A stretch of DNA of 64,000 bases from NCBI RefSeq assembly GCF_005771495.1, contig NZ_VAUW01000007.1:1-64000 (forward strand), given 5' to 3'. Source of the DNA: Maribacter sp. ACAM166 (GTDB lineage: Bacteria > Bacteroidota > Bacteroidia > Flavobacteriales > Flavobacteriaceae). Shown in pieces: positions 1 to 8,003 of this stretch. The notes below the pieces were generated by a model that worked only from the letters and a program-made list of their open reading frames with translations, was not told where the DNA came from and ran no database searches. The translations under genes and the position numbers were made by a program. Numbering within the stretch: position 1 is the first letter of the stretch; each line of letters begins with the position of its first letter.

Positions 1-438
1 TGAGCGATAATTTAACAACACAGGATACCATTATTTCTGCATGGCATATGGCTATAAAATCTAATGTAATTACAGAACAACTCATTTTTCACTCAGATAG
101 AGGTTCTCAATATGCTAGTTATAAATTTACCAATATTCTAAAAAGCTATAATGGATTGGTAAAACAAAGTATGAGCAGAAAAGGTAACTGTTGGGATAAT
201 GCTGTAGCTGAATCATTCTTTAAGAGTTTGAAAGTAGAATGAGTATATAAACACAATTACTGCCTTAGATCTGAAGCAGAGCTATCTGACTTTCAATGGA
301 TCGAAACATGGTATAATAGACGAAGAATACACTCCTCTTTGGGGTATAAAACTATTAAAGAATTTGAACTAGAAATGTATAATTAAAATGTAGCAGCATA
401 ACTCTTATCTAATTGTCCACTTTTTTGTTGCAAGTCCA
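1..438 (+). mobile_element. 3' part of an IS3-family insertion sequence
   Basis: The window opens inside an insertion sequence; its left end is outside. The transposase remnant ends at 386. It is followed by about 50 bp containing TTGTCCAC and GCAAGTCCA, which reads in reverse as a TGGACTTGC-type terminal repeat and ends in CA near 438, as IS3-family ends do. Right after 438 a reading frame for an unrelated fibronectin-type domain begins in mid-protein, which supports the boundary. Target duplication cannot be checked without the left end. Confidence 0.7.
3..386 (+). pseudogene. IS3-family transposase (OrfB) remnant with in-frame stop
   Basis: This is the C-terminal part of a DDE (rve) transposase, the catalytic subunit that moves IS3-type elements. 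The motif HSDRGSQY carries the second catalytic Asp, and GNCWDNAVAESFFKSLK carries the catalytic Glu. The frame is open from the window edge but is broken at 241-243 by TGA, where family members have Trp (TGG in place of TGA). It then continues in the same frame through WYNRRRIHSSLGYKT to a stop at 384-386. A single point mutation therefore removes the last ~47 residues, so the element is probably inactive. The 5' part lies outside the window. Confidence 0.85.
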
Positions 439-699
439 AAACATGGAGCATCTATATCTCGGACAAGCACCACAGTGAACCTTGTTTGGAAATCCGAAGA
501 TTTTGATAATGACATTATTGGGTATAATGTATACTTTGGTGAATCTACTGACCCAACCTTGTTCGAAACAGATGTAGTTGAAACTAGATTTAATGGAATT
601 GCAGTGAATCCTGGAAAGACCTATTATTGGAATATAGTTACGAAAAATAGCATAGGAAACGAATCAGTATCCCCGATTTTCACGTTCACCGTAGGATAA
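439..699 (+). pseudogene. Fibronectin type III-domain protein, C-terminal remnant cut by the IS
   Basis: The frame runs open from the insertion-sequence end to a stop at 697-699, giving 86 residues of one fibronectin type III-like beta-sandwich. Typical features are VNLVWKSED near the start, YNVYFGES in the middle, and YYWNIVTKNSIGNES before SPIFTFTVG at the end. Such domains close many secreted flavobacterial proteins. A GTG at 475 could serve as a start but lies in mid-domain, with no signal peptide or promoter, so I read this as the stranded 3' end of a larger gene interrupted by the IS. The original function is unknown; the upstream part should lie left of the window if it still exists. 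Confidence 0.7.
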
Positions 700-755
700 A
701 TCCAAATTATAATTATAAAATTCTTACTGTATACATATTTAAAATCCGATTATAG

Positions 756-796
756 AAAAAGCCCGTTAGAAGCATATTTATCTAACGGACTTTACT
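756..796. terminator. Bidirectional terminator between Fn3 remnant and ompA-like gene
   Basis: Stem GCCCGTTAGA (761-770) pairs with TCTAACGGAC (781-790) with one mismatch. It has A-rich DNA on the left and T-rich DNA on the right, so it can act on both strands. It sits between converging genes. Confidence 0.75.
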
Positions 797-812
797 AAAA
801 TTAAATTATGTA

Positions 813-1985
813 CTAAAAATCAGTAATTATAAACTCCGACCTTCTGTTTAAAGCATGTTTCTCCTCTGAACAATACGTAGTATCATCACACTCATTTAAT
901 AACTTTCGTTCTCCATAAGCCTCTGTTAATAATTTTGAAGCCGCTGTACCAGTGCCCAATAAATACGCTTTTGTATTATCTACCCTTCGTTGGGAGAGCC
1001 AATCATTATATTTAGACGCTCCTCTAGCATCTGTATGCGAGGTTATTTTTAATTTCAAGGTTGGGATTTCCTCCAGCATCATTGCCAAAGAATCTATAAT
1101 GGTTTTAGATTTTTTGTTTATTTTGGAAGAATTAAAATCGAAATACACATATCCCAAATTATCGATTCTTGACCTTATATCGTCTTTTCTCTTAATAAGG
1201 GCGTCTAATTTTGCTTTTTCAGCAGCAGCTAATGCAGTTTCTTTTTCAAGTCTTTCCGCCAGCAGTGCTTCGTCCTTTAATCTGTTAACCTCTGCAATAG
1301 AATCCATTTGACGTTGCTTCTCCTTTTCGATAGCTGCCAAAAGTTCTAACTTTTCTTCACCTCTTTTAGATAAACCTTTTTCTATCCCAAATTGATAAAC
1401 AACCCCTGCTGCGTGTTGAATATGATTGGATGCTCCATCCGATTGACTCATAGCCCATTTACCAGAAGAACTAAAATCCAAGCCCCATCGATCCGAAAAC
1501 CACGTCCTGAATCCGACAACAGCATTGTAGGTGCCACGACCCAAGTTATCAGCATCCGTATAACCGGCTCCAATACCAACATAGGGATCAAACCAACCTG
1601 TTTGTCCTATTATTTTATTCAAATCATACGTAATTCTTGCATCAAGACCATAGTAATCTATACTCTCCGAGTTCACCCTATTATCAATAGTATTTCCTTT
1701 TTGGTATGTATTATACGTCCCAATGGCTTCAACTCCTAACCCATTTTTAAAATAACGACCGATACTGACCCTTGAAGGAAAGGGAACCATATTCCATTCA
1801 TCAGTTATATTAAAAAAACCATCAAAAACATTTCCAGCATCATCAACGGCATTGAATCCAACACCTATCATCCATGAACTTTGGACGATACTGTCCTTGG
1901 CGGTAATTTGAAGATCATCTTGAGCAAAGGCCGGAAAACTGAGCCCTATCAATACGAGTAAAATAAGAAAATTAAAAGTTTTCAT
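813..1985 (-). CDS. OmpA-family outer-membrane protein
   Basis: 390-residue envelope protein that probably anchors the outer membrane to peptidoglycan. Residues 1-21 form a signal peptide ending in AFAQ. About 35-200 look like a beta-barrel (alternating aromatic and Gly-rich strands ending in VVYQFG). Residues 205-275 are a charged, coiled-coil-like linker. About 277-390 form the OmpA C-terminal peptidoglycan-binding domain, with YVYFDFNSSKI, SHTDARG (D319), LSQRRVDNTKAYL and the final NRRSEF. Two cysteines (C366, C372) in the last loop may form a disulfide. The gene is monocistronic: a bidirectional terminator follows it, and upstream lies only a decayed gene. Family assignment is firm; its exact physiological role is not known. 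Confidence 0.9.
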   Translation of the reverse strand: MKTFNFLILLVLIGLSFPAFAQDDLQITAKDSIVQSSWMIGVGFNAVDDAGNVFDGFFNITDEWNMVPFPSRVSIGRYFKNGLGVEAIGTYNTYQKGNTIDNRVNSESIDYYGLDARITYDLNKIIGQTGWFDPYVGIGAGYTDADNLGRGTYNAVVGFRTWFSDRWGLDFSSSGKWAMSQSDGASNHIQHAAGVVYQFGIEKGLSKRGEEKLELLAAIEKEKQRQMDSIAEVNRLKDEALLAERLEKETALAAAEKAKLDALIKRKDDIRSRIDNLGYVYFDFNSSKINKKSKTIIDSLAMMLEEIPTLKLKITSHTDARGASKYNDWLSQRRVDNTKAYLLGTGTAASKLLTEAYGERKLLNECDDTTYCSEEKHALNRRSEFIITDF

Positions 1986-2134
1986 TTTTATAAATTTGGG
2001 ATTAAAGTGTAAACTTAGTGGAAAGGGATTGAATACTATAAAAAAGTACTTTGAATAGCACTTAAAATCGATAGTGGGTTGAATTTTTGTGAAATATCAA
2101 TAAATCTTCACTCTTTGTGAATGCTTTTGGTCTC

Positions 2135-2563
2135 TTAAGAAAGTTTATATATCTGAAATAGCCTTGTAATTGTGGTCGTATTCGTAGTTGCTTTGAAAGC
2201 GACCTACTTCAATACTACTGTCGTACTATCCGAAGTTTTTATTGACGATTACTTTTATGTTCTCCTAGACTCCATATAATAACCAATTCTTTTGTGAAAT
2301 CTATTTCGGGAACAGGAATTACTACTTTCTTGTTCTATTAATATTTCAAAAAAATCAGTTAAGCTAGCTTGGTCCTTAAATACTAAAAATTCTTCTTCTT
2401 TACTTCCACCATAATTATCTTGTACTATTAATTGCATAGCATCAACATTAGAGCGGTTATTCAGATGTTGGCCTTTACAGGAAGCCAAAAAAGTATAATG
2501 GATATAGCCTATAGGAATAATAGATTTAAGTATTTTTAAAACGACCTTTAAAAGCCCTTTCAT
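2135..2563 (-). pseudogene. Decayed PrcB_C-domain lipoprotein gene (frameshifted)
   Basis: The intact-looking frame (down to 2255) has a lipobox-like FLASC near its N-terminus, then DNYGGSKEEEFLVFKDQASL, the usual start of a PrcB_C (protease-complex subunit) domain. After about 2345 this frame turns into non-homologous sequence. The continuation is split: INRTRK appears in a second frame, VPEIDFTKELVIIWSLGEH in a third at about 2263-2325, and SDSTTVVLK...TTTITRLFQIYK in a further frame ending at a stop at 2135-2137. In sequence order these pieces make one complete small domain, so at least three indels have destroyed the gene. The apparent ATG at 2563 overlaps the end of bshA by 38 bp; the true ancestral start is uncertain. 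Known PrcB relatives are surface or periplasmic accessory proteins; this one should no longer be functional. Confidence 0.75.
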
Positions 2564-3665
2564 AAACTTCCTCATACAAAGGCAGTACCTTCTGTATATC
2601 AAATCTATGTGCCTCCTTAAGCGCATTCATCTTGAACCTTTCCAATACATCATCATTTTTTAGAATAGTAATTGCTTTAGATGCCATGTCCTCAATATCG
2701 CCTACATCGCTAAGAAAACCACTTACCCCCTCTTTGTTAACCTCAGGAATACCACCAGCATTGCTTGAAATCACCGGAACTTTATTAATCATAGCTTCTA
2801 AAGCCGCAAGTCCAAAACTTTCTGTTTCTGATGGCAAAAGAAACAAATCTGAAAAACATAAAATTTTATCTATTTCATTACTATTCCCTAAAAAGATAAC
2901 CTTATTCGCTATCCCTAATTCCTCGCATAAACGTTCAGCACCTTCTTTTTCAGGTCCTTCACCTACCATAATAAGTTTAGAAGGTATTTCTAATTGAATT
3001 TTACTGAACACTTTTATAACATCAGGAATTCGCTTTACTTTTCTAAAGTTACTTATGTGGGTGATAATGCGCTCATCTTCACTAGCCATATTAGAACGCT
3101 GACAGTCCGTAAATGATGTACTATACTTTTTGGTGTCTATAAAATTAGGGATGACTTCAATATCTTTCTTAATATCAAAAATCTCCAAGGTTCCTTTCTT
3201 TAAACTTTCAGATACAGACGTCACAACATCAGATTGGTTGATACTAAAGGTTACCGCCGGTTTATAGACTGGGTGCTTACCAACCAAGGTAATATCGGTT
3301 CCATGTAACGTTGTTATCATTGGGACATAAATACCCTCTTCCTCCAACATTTTCTTGGCCATATACCCTGCATAGGCATGTGGTATCGCATAATGCACAT
3401 GTAATAAGTCTATTTTATGAAGCTTGATGGTATCTACTAATTTGCTTGATAATGCCAATTCGTAAGGCTGATAATGAAAGAGTGGATATTCTGGCACATG
3501 AACTTCATGAAAGAATATTTTATTACTCAATAATTCTAAGCGAACGGGTTGCTTGTAGGTTACAAAGTGAACCTCATGGCCTCTATTTGCCAATGCAATT
3601 CCTAATTCTGTTGCTACAACGCCACTACCACCAAAGGTAGGATAACATACTATTGCTATTTTCAT
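2526..3665 (-). CDS. bshA: N-acetyl-alpha-D-glucosaminyl L-malate synthase BshA
   Basis: GT4-family glycosyltransferase (379 residues) for the first step of bacillithiol synthesis: UDP-GlcNAc plus L-malate gives GlcNAc-malate, in the cytoplasm. Diagnostic features are the N-terminal MKIAIVCYPTFGGSGVVATE loop, HVHYAIPHAYAGYMAK, LHGTDITLVG, the VIPNFID linker between the two Rossmann folds, and PSETESFGLAALEAM near residue 280, which carries the nucleotide-sugar-binding Glu. Length is normal for BshA. The start follows the stop of the upstream GH3/beta-lactamase gene by 17 bp, so the two are probably cotranscribed. bshB and bshC are not in the window. BshA-type N-terminal motifs separate it from other GT4 enzymes. 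Confidence 0.95.
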   Translation of the reverse strand: MKIAIVCYPTFGGSGVVATELGIALANRGHEVHFVTYKQPVRLELLSNKIFFHEVHVPEYPLFHYQPYELALSSKLVDTIKLHKIDLLHVHYAIPHAYAGYMAKKMLEEEGIYVPMITTLHGTDITLVGKHPVYKPAVTFSINQSDVVTSVSESLKKGTLEIFDIKKDIEVIPNFIDTKKYSTSFTDCQRSNMASEDERIITHISNFRKVKRIPDVIKVFSKIQLEIPSKLIMVGEGPEKEGAERLCEELGIANKVIFLGNSNEIDKILCFSDLFLLPSETESFGLAALEAMINKVPVISSNAGGIPEVNKEGVSGFLSDVGDIEDMASKAITILKNDDVLERFKMNALKEAHRFDIQKVLPLYEEVYERAFKGRFKNT

Positions 3666-3682
3666 TACTACAAAATTAGTTT

Positions 3683-6592
3683 TTAATTTAAAATTGAGTC
3701 ATAAATCACTTGTTGAATTCTTGTCCTTAACGCAGATTTAACTAATAGGGTATTCGATGCAGATGGATAAGTTCTGTTGGATAAAAAGACATAAACAATC
3801 TCTTCTTCTGGGTCTGCCCATGTATATGTACCCGTAAAACCACTATGTCCAAAACTTTTTCTCGACACACAACCGCAGGTAGGCCCACTGTGTTCTAATT
3901 GCGGTTTATCAAAGCCAACGCCTCTCCGAACATTTTTGTCACAAAAATAACAGGTATTAAATTTCTTAACCGTTCTAGAATCGAAAAACTTAGTTCCACC
4001 ATAATACCCATCTTGCAAATACATTTGCATAATTTTTGCGATATCATTCGAATTACTAAAAAGACCCGCATGCCCTCCTACTCCGCCTTGCATTGCGGCC
4101 CCCATATCATGAACATACCCTTGTACGGTACCGTATCTGTAATAATCATCTTCTTCTGAAGGAACAATGACATCTTTCTCAAATCTACTCAGTGGATTAT
4201 ACCCCGTTCGATAGGCTCCTAAGCGACTATAAAGAAATTTGTTAGACAGATAATCTAAAGATTGACCATAATTTTCCTCAATCACTTTCTTCATTACATA
4301 GTAAGGTACATCGCTGTAACGATACCGGTTCGACTTCAAATCCTGTCTTCCTATTCTATTGTAAATGGAATCTTGATAAGCATCTGCCAAATAAAGGTTA
4401 TCATAAACTTTTGTTGAGAATCCTGGTATAGGAGCATTTCGATAAAATTCGGATGAAGGCTTTCTATTCTTGTCTAACGTGCTAATATAAAAAGGAATCC
4501 ATGCAGGCAGACGCCCATAATGGGATAAAGCTTTTAGAACGGTTACATTTTTTATTTCAGTATCTGAATAATTTGGAACTAATTCTTCAAAGGTGTCATT
4601 CAGTTCGATTTTTCCTTCTTCCTCCATTTTCATGACCATTGGTAATGTTGACAATATTTTAGTCAATGAAGCTAAATCATAGAGGTATTCATTAGTAATC
4701 TTCTCCTTACTGTCGTATGTAGGTTTCCCAAAACTTTTCTGATAGACCACCTTTCCTTTTCTAGCGATAAGAATTTGTGCACCAGGAAACATCAAACTAT
4801 CCAAGCCACCCTCAACCATATGGTCAACTTTTTGCAAGCCTTTTGAACTTAAACCAACCCTTTCTGGTATACTATACCCTAACCTGCTCAGTGATGTGGT
4901 GTGCAAGCCTGTATTAACTGGAAATTCTTTAGTAGCACTTACTGGTAATTTACCCGCCGCGCCTAATGCACCAAAAAGTATTTCAGCAGTTTTTTCTTGA
5001 GCAATATCACTATTCTGATAAGCCATAACGACGGCATCAATACTTTGAAACGTTTGAATATCTGACAAAGCATAAGGCTTAGCAAATACACACAGTATTA
5101 AATTAGAGGTTCTTTCATTTGCTATTTCCTGCAACCAATTCAGCTCTTTTGTAGAAAATTTATAGGCCTTCCAAGGGCTTTCATTGCTTTTATGATGCCC
5201 TACAATTACAAGATTAAATTCCTTTAATTTAATCTTTAGCGTATTTATATCATTTGCATCTACTACCGTTACATTTGCGTAGTTTTTAATTCCTTTTACA
5301 AATGCATCGTTTGATGCATCCCCAAATTTAACATAGGCTATTTTCTTATTGTCCAAGTTCTTAATGGCTAGTAAATCCATTTGGTTCTTTAATACAGTAA
5401 TAGCATTCTCTATAGCCTCTTCGTATACAATATCATTATCCAAACCATTTAGGTCTTTATATAAATTTTCAAGCACTACAGGCTTATAATTGTTTAGACC
5501 CGCTTTGTATTTAGCCATTAATATTTTCTTGACCGAATATGCTAAACGACCTTCGGTCAATCTTCCTTTTTTATAGGCACCTATTAATTTTTGCTTGGCG
5601 CTTACAATATTTTCAGGCATTAAAAGCATATCGTTTCCTGCCATAAATGCTGCCAATTCAACTTCACCATCAACACCTTTGGTCGATACACCTTTCATAT
5701 TTAGCGCATCTGTAAAAATCAACCCTTCATAACCCATCTCTTCTTTCAGCAGACCAGAAATAATCTGCTCTGAAATAGACGATGGCAGTCCCTTTTTAAG
5801 TTCTAATGCTGGCACTTCTAAATGAGCAACCATAATGCTACTTAATCCCGCTTCGATAAGTTTTTTAAATGGATACAACTCCAAACTATCAAGACGTTGT
5901 TTAGAAAAAGGAATAACCGGTAAATTATGATGGGAATCAACAGCAGTATCCCCATGCCCAGGAAAATGTTTTCCATTTGCCAAAACCCCTGCACGCTCCA
6001 TACCCTTTATAAATGCGATACCTTTCTCAACTACATTATCTCTATTCTCACCAAAAGAACGGTTACCGATAATTGGGTTTTTTGGATTTGTATTAATATC
6101 CAAATCTGGAGCAAAATTAATATGCACCCCAAGTCTAGCGGCATGCTTACCTATTTGATACCCTACTTTTTCAATTATAGCACTATCTTGAATAGCGCCT
6201 AAGGTCATATTCCATGGAAATGCGTAGGTAGAATCTAAGCGCATTGAAAGACCCCATTCCGCATCCATTCCAATCAATAATGGAATTTTTGAGACCGATT
6301 GATATTCATTGTTCAATTTCGCCTGTCTAACTGGTCCTCCCTTAGAAAAAATTACACCACCTAAATGCTCTTTTACAACCAAGTTTTTTATCTGGTTTGT
6401 CGCTTGTTTATTTTGATTGGAAGCTACGCTTACCATAAATAATTGACCCAATTTTTCATCTAATGACATTTGGTCATATTGCAAAGTCACCCAACGTTGC
6501 TGGGCAAGGCTATCTATTGTAACCAACGGATTTTGTGCAATAGCACTAAAATCAGCTAATAACCCAAAAATTAAAAGTAAAATAAAGCGCAT
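3683..6592 (-). CDS. GH3 (NagZ-like) beta-N-acetylglucosaminidase fused to a beta-lactamase-like serine hydrolase
   Basis: 969-residue secreted fusion. Signal peptide 1-19 (ends IAQ). About 30-370 is a GH3 domain of the NagZ type: KHFPGHGDTAVDSH at 208-221 supplies the Asp/His acid-base pair, and D295 in FTDALNM is the probable nucleophile. About 390-570 resembles the GH3 C-terminal domain. About 580-965 is a class C beta-lactamase/PBP4-like serine hydrolase with S642-L-T-K645, Y759-S-D and H916-S-G in place of KTG. NagZ-type GH3 enzymes release GlcNAc from peptidoglycan fragments, and the hydrolase half may act on peptide or acyl groups; the pairing points to periplasmic muropeptide processing. 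That combined role is inference. It probably forms an operon with bshA. The same architecture is widespread in Bacteroidota. Confidence 0.9.
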   Translation of the reverse strand: MRFILLLIFGLLADFSAIAQNPLVTIDSLAQQRWVTLQYDQMSLDEKLGQLFMVSVASNQNKQATNQIKNLVVKEHLGGVIFSKGGPVRQAKLNNEYQSVSKIPLLIGMDAEWGLSMRLDSTYAFPWNMTLGAIQDSAIIEKVGYQIGKHAARLGVHINFAPDLDINTNPKNPIIGNRSFGENRDNVVEKGIAFIKGMERAGVLANGKHFPGHGDTAVDSHHNLPVIPFSKQRLDSLELYPFKKLIEAGLSSIMVAHLEVPALELKKGLPSSISEQIISGLLKEEMGYEGLIFTDALNMKGVSTKGVDGEVELAAFMAGNDMLLMPENIVSAKQKLIGAYKKGRLTEGRLAYSVKKILMAKYKAGLNNYKPVVLENLYKDLNGLDNDIVYEEAIENAITVLKNQMDLLAIKNLDNKKIAYVKFGDASNDAFVKGIKNYANVTVVDANDINTLKIKLKEFNLVIVGHHKSNESPWKAYKFSTKELNWLQEIANERTSNLILCVFAKPYALSDIQTFQSIDAVVMAYQNSDIAQEKTAEILFGALGAAGKLPVSATKEFPVNTGLHTTSLSRLGYSIPERVGLSSKGLQKVDHMVEGGLDSLMFPGAQILIARKGKVVYQKSFGKPTYDSKEKITNEYLYDLASLTKILSTLPMVMKMEEEGKIELNDTFEELVPNYSDTEIKNVTVLKALSHYGRLPAWIPFYISTLDKNRKPSSEFYRNAPIPGFSTKVYDNLYLADAYQDSIYNRIGRQDLKSNRYRYSDVPYYVMKKVIEENYGQSLDYLSNKFLYSRLGAYRTGYNPLSRFEKDVIVPSEEDDYYRYGTVQGYVHDMGAAMQGGVGGHAGLFSNSNDIAKIMQMYLQDGYYGGTKFFDSRTVKKFNTCYFCDKNVRRGVGFDKPQLEHSGPTCGCVSRKSFGHSGFTGTYTWADPEEEIVYVFLSNRTYPSASNTLLVKSALRTRIQQVIYDSILN

Positions 6593-6680
6593 AGTAATGT
6601 ATGTATGGAGATAACTAGAATGAAATTATTGTATTTCACCGATAAAACCCAATAAATAATAAGTGCTAGGAGGAAAGCTA

Positions 6681-7163
6681 TTATAGAAAACGAGCATGCC
6701 AACTTTCGGAAGCAGGTACTTCCCAGTGTTCAAGATATTCCCCCTTATTGGTTACCAAGTTATTAAAGACGATTGTGTTTTTTGAAACGGCTTTTTGTTT
6801 TGCCATCGCCTTAAAATCAAGTAGACTTTTATACGCAACGAATTCACCTTGTTTGTAGGACACATTCATTTTATCAAGCAACATTACGTCGTACTTCTTC
6901 TCTAATTGTTGAATAAAATGAACAGAAGCATCAATAGAACAACCTGTAGCATCTTGTGTACTTTGGTCTAGCGAAATAACTATAAACCTTTTATATTTTA
7001 TTTCATAACCAGCGTTTAAATCATTGCCATGAGCGGTCCAATTTTCTATAAATGAATCTAATTCTGTACGGATTTCCAATAATTCATCTTCAGAAAAAGA
7101 CCGGTTACATTGATAAATCCAGACTCTGGCAGTTTCGGGTAATGTGTTAAATTCTACTAGCAA
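6681..7163 (-). CDS. Conserved protein of unknown function (often labelled 'ABC transporter ATPase')
   Basis: 160-residue soluble protein without signal peptide or membrane segment. It is recognisable by MLVEFNTLPETARVWIYQCNR at the N-terminus, the central YDVMLLDKMNVSYKQG and the C-terminal EHWEVPASESWHARFL. Databases commonly call relatives 'ABC transporter ATPase', but no Walker A, Walker B or LSGGQ signature is present, so that name is unsupported by the sequence. It is the last of a close-packed minus-strand series amidase, MCE, membrane Fe-S protein, CCG protein, this gene (41 bp after the CCG gene), which suggests cotranscription. Function is not known. Confidence 0.8.
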   Translation of the reverse strand: MLVEFNTLPETARVWIYQCNRSFSEDELLEIRTELDSFIENWTAHGNDLNAGYEIKYKRFIVISLDQSTQDATGCSIDASVHFIQQLEKKYDVMLLDKMNVSYKQGEFVAYKSLLDFKAMAKQKAVSKNTIVFNNLVTNKGEYLEHWEVPASESWHARFL

Positions 7164-7203
7164 ATTATTTTATTTTTCAAATTGAAACTATGTCGTGTGT
7201 ATT

Positions 7204-7995
7204 TTATAAATCTTCTGCGGTTGCAATCAATTCTGCAATATCCATTACTGCAATACTATCTTCCTTTTCTTTATTTTTAACACCATCGGTCATCATGGTA
7301 TTACAAAAAGGACAACCTGCAGCAATTATCTCGGGTTTAGCATCTAGCGCTTGTTCGGTACGTTCAATATTAATATCCTTGTCGCCTTTTTCCGGCTCCT
7401 TGAACATTTGAGCCCCACCGGCGCCGCAACAAAGACCTCTTTGTTTACAGCTTTTCATTTCGACCAACTCAGCATCTAATTTTCTAATTAAGTCTCGTGG
7501 AGCTTCATAAACGTCGTTTGCTCTTCCTAAATAACAGGGGTCATGAAACGTGATTCGCTTTCCTTTAAACATACCACCTTCCATAGAAATTCGGCCTTCA
7601 GTAAGCAGTTGTTTTAAAAACTGCGTATGGTGAACTACTTCATAAGTACCTCCTAAACCAGGATATTCATTTTTTATGGTGTTAAAGCAATGCGGGCATG
7701 CCGTAACAATTTTTTTTATCTCATACCCATTAAGCACTTCGATATTGGTAACAGCTTGCATCTGAAACAAAAATTCATTTCCAGCTCGTTTGGCCGGGTC
7801 TCCAGTACAACTTTCCTCTGTACCTAAGACTGCAAATGAAACATTTGCTTTATTCAGAATTTTAACGAAGGCTTTAGTTATTTTTTTTGCCCTATCATCA
7901 AAGCTACCGGCACAACCTACCCAAAATAAAACTTCAGGCATCGTACCTGACGCAAAAAATTCTGCCATTGTAGGCACTCTTAGTTCATTTGCCAT
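7204..7995 (-). CDS. (Fe-S)-binding CCG-domain protein (HdrB/GlpC-like)
   Basis: 263-residue cytoplasmic redox protein with two cysteine-rich CCG-type modules as in heterodisulfide reductase HdrB/D, GlpC and LldE. Module one has C28 (WVGCAG), C63 and C100-P-H-C103. Module two has C154 (HDPCYLG), C183, C189-C190-G191-A-G-G and C228-P-F-C231. Such modules bind special Fe-S clusters and pass electrons to or from thiols, quinones or dehydrogenases. It starts 8 bp after the membrane Fe-S protein gene; the pair looks like the B/D-type and E-type parts of one complex. The substrate is unknown, and no flavin dehydrogenase lies beside it. Confidence 0.88.
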   Translation of the reverse strand: MANELRVPTMAEFFASGTMPEVLFWVGCAGSFDDRAKKITKAFVKILNKANVSFAVLGTEESCTGDPAKRAGNEFLFQMQAVTNIEVLNGYEIKKIVTACPHCFNTIKNEYPGLGGTYEVVHHTQFLKQLLTEGRISMEGGMFKGKRITFHDPCYLGRANDVYEAPRDLIRKLDAELVEMKSCKQRGLCCGAGGAQMFKEPEKGDKDINIERTEQALDAKPEIIAAGCPFCNTMMTDGVKNKEKEDSIAVMDIAELIATAEDL

Positions 7996-8003
7996 AGTAT
8001 TCT

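Noticed and set aside
952-1739. Two open frames on the plus strand opposite the OmpA-like gene
   Set aside because: They are antisense shadows of a well-supported gene, without homology, signals or promoters.
2255-2626. A 123-residue intact hypothetical protein
   Set aside because: Its last third is out of frame relative to a recognisable PrcB-like domain that continues in other frames, and its start overlaps bshA. It is better called a pseudogene.
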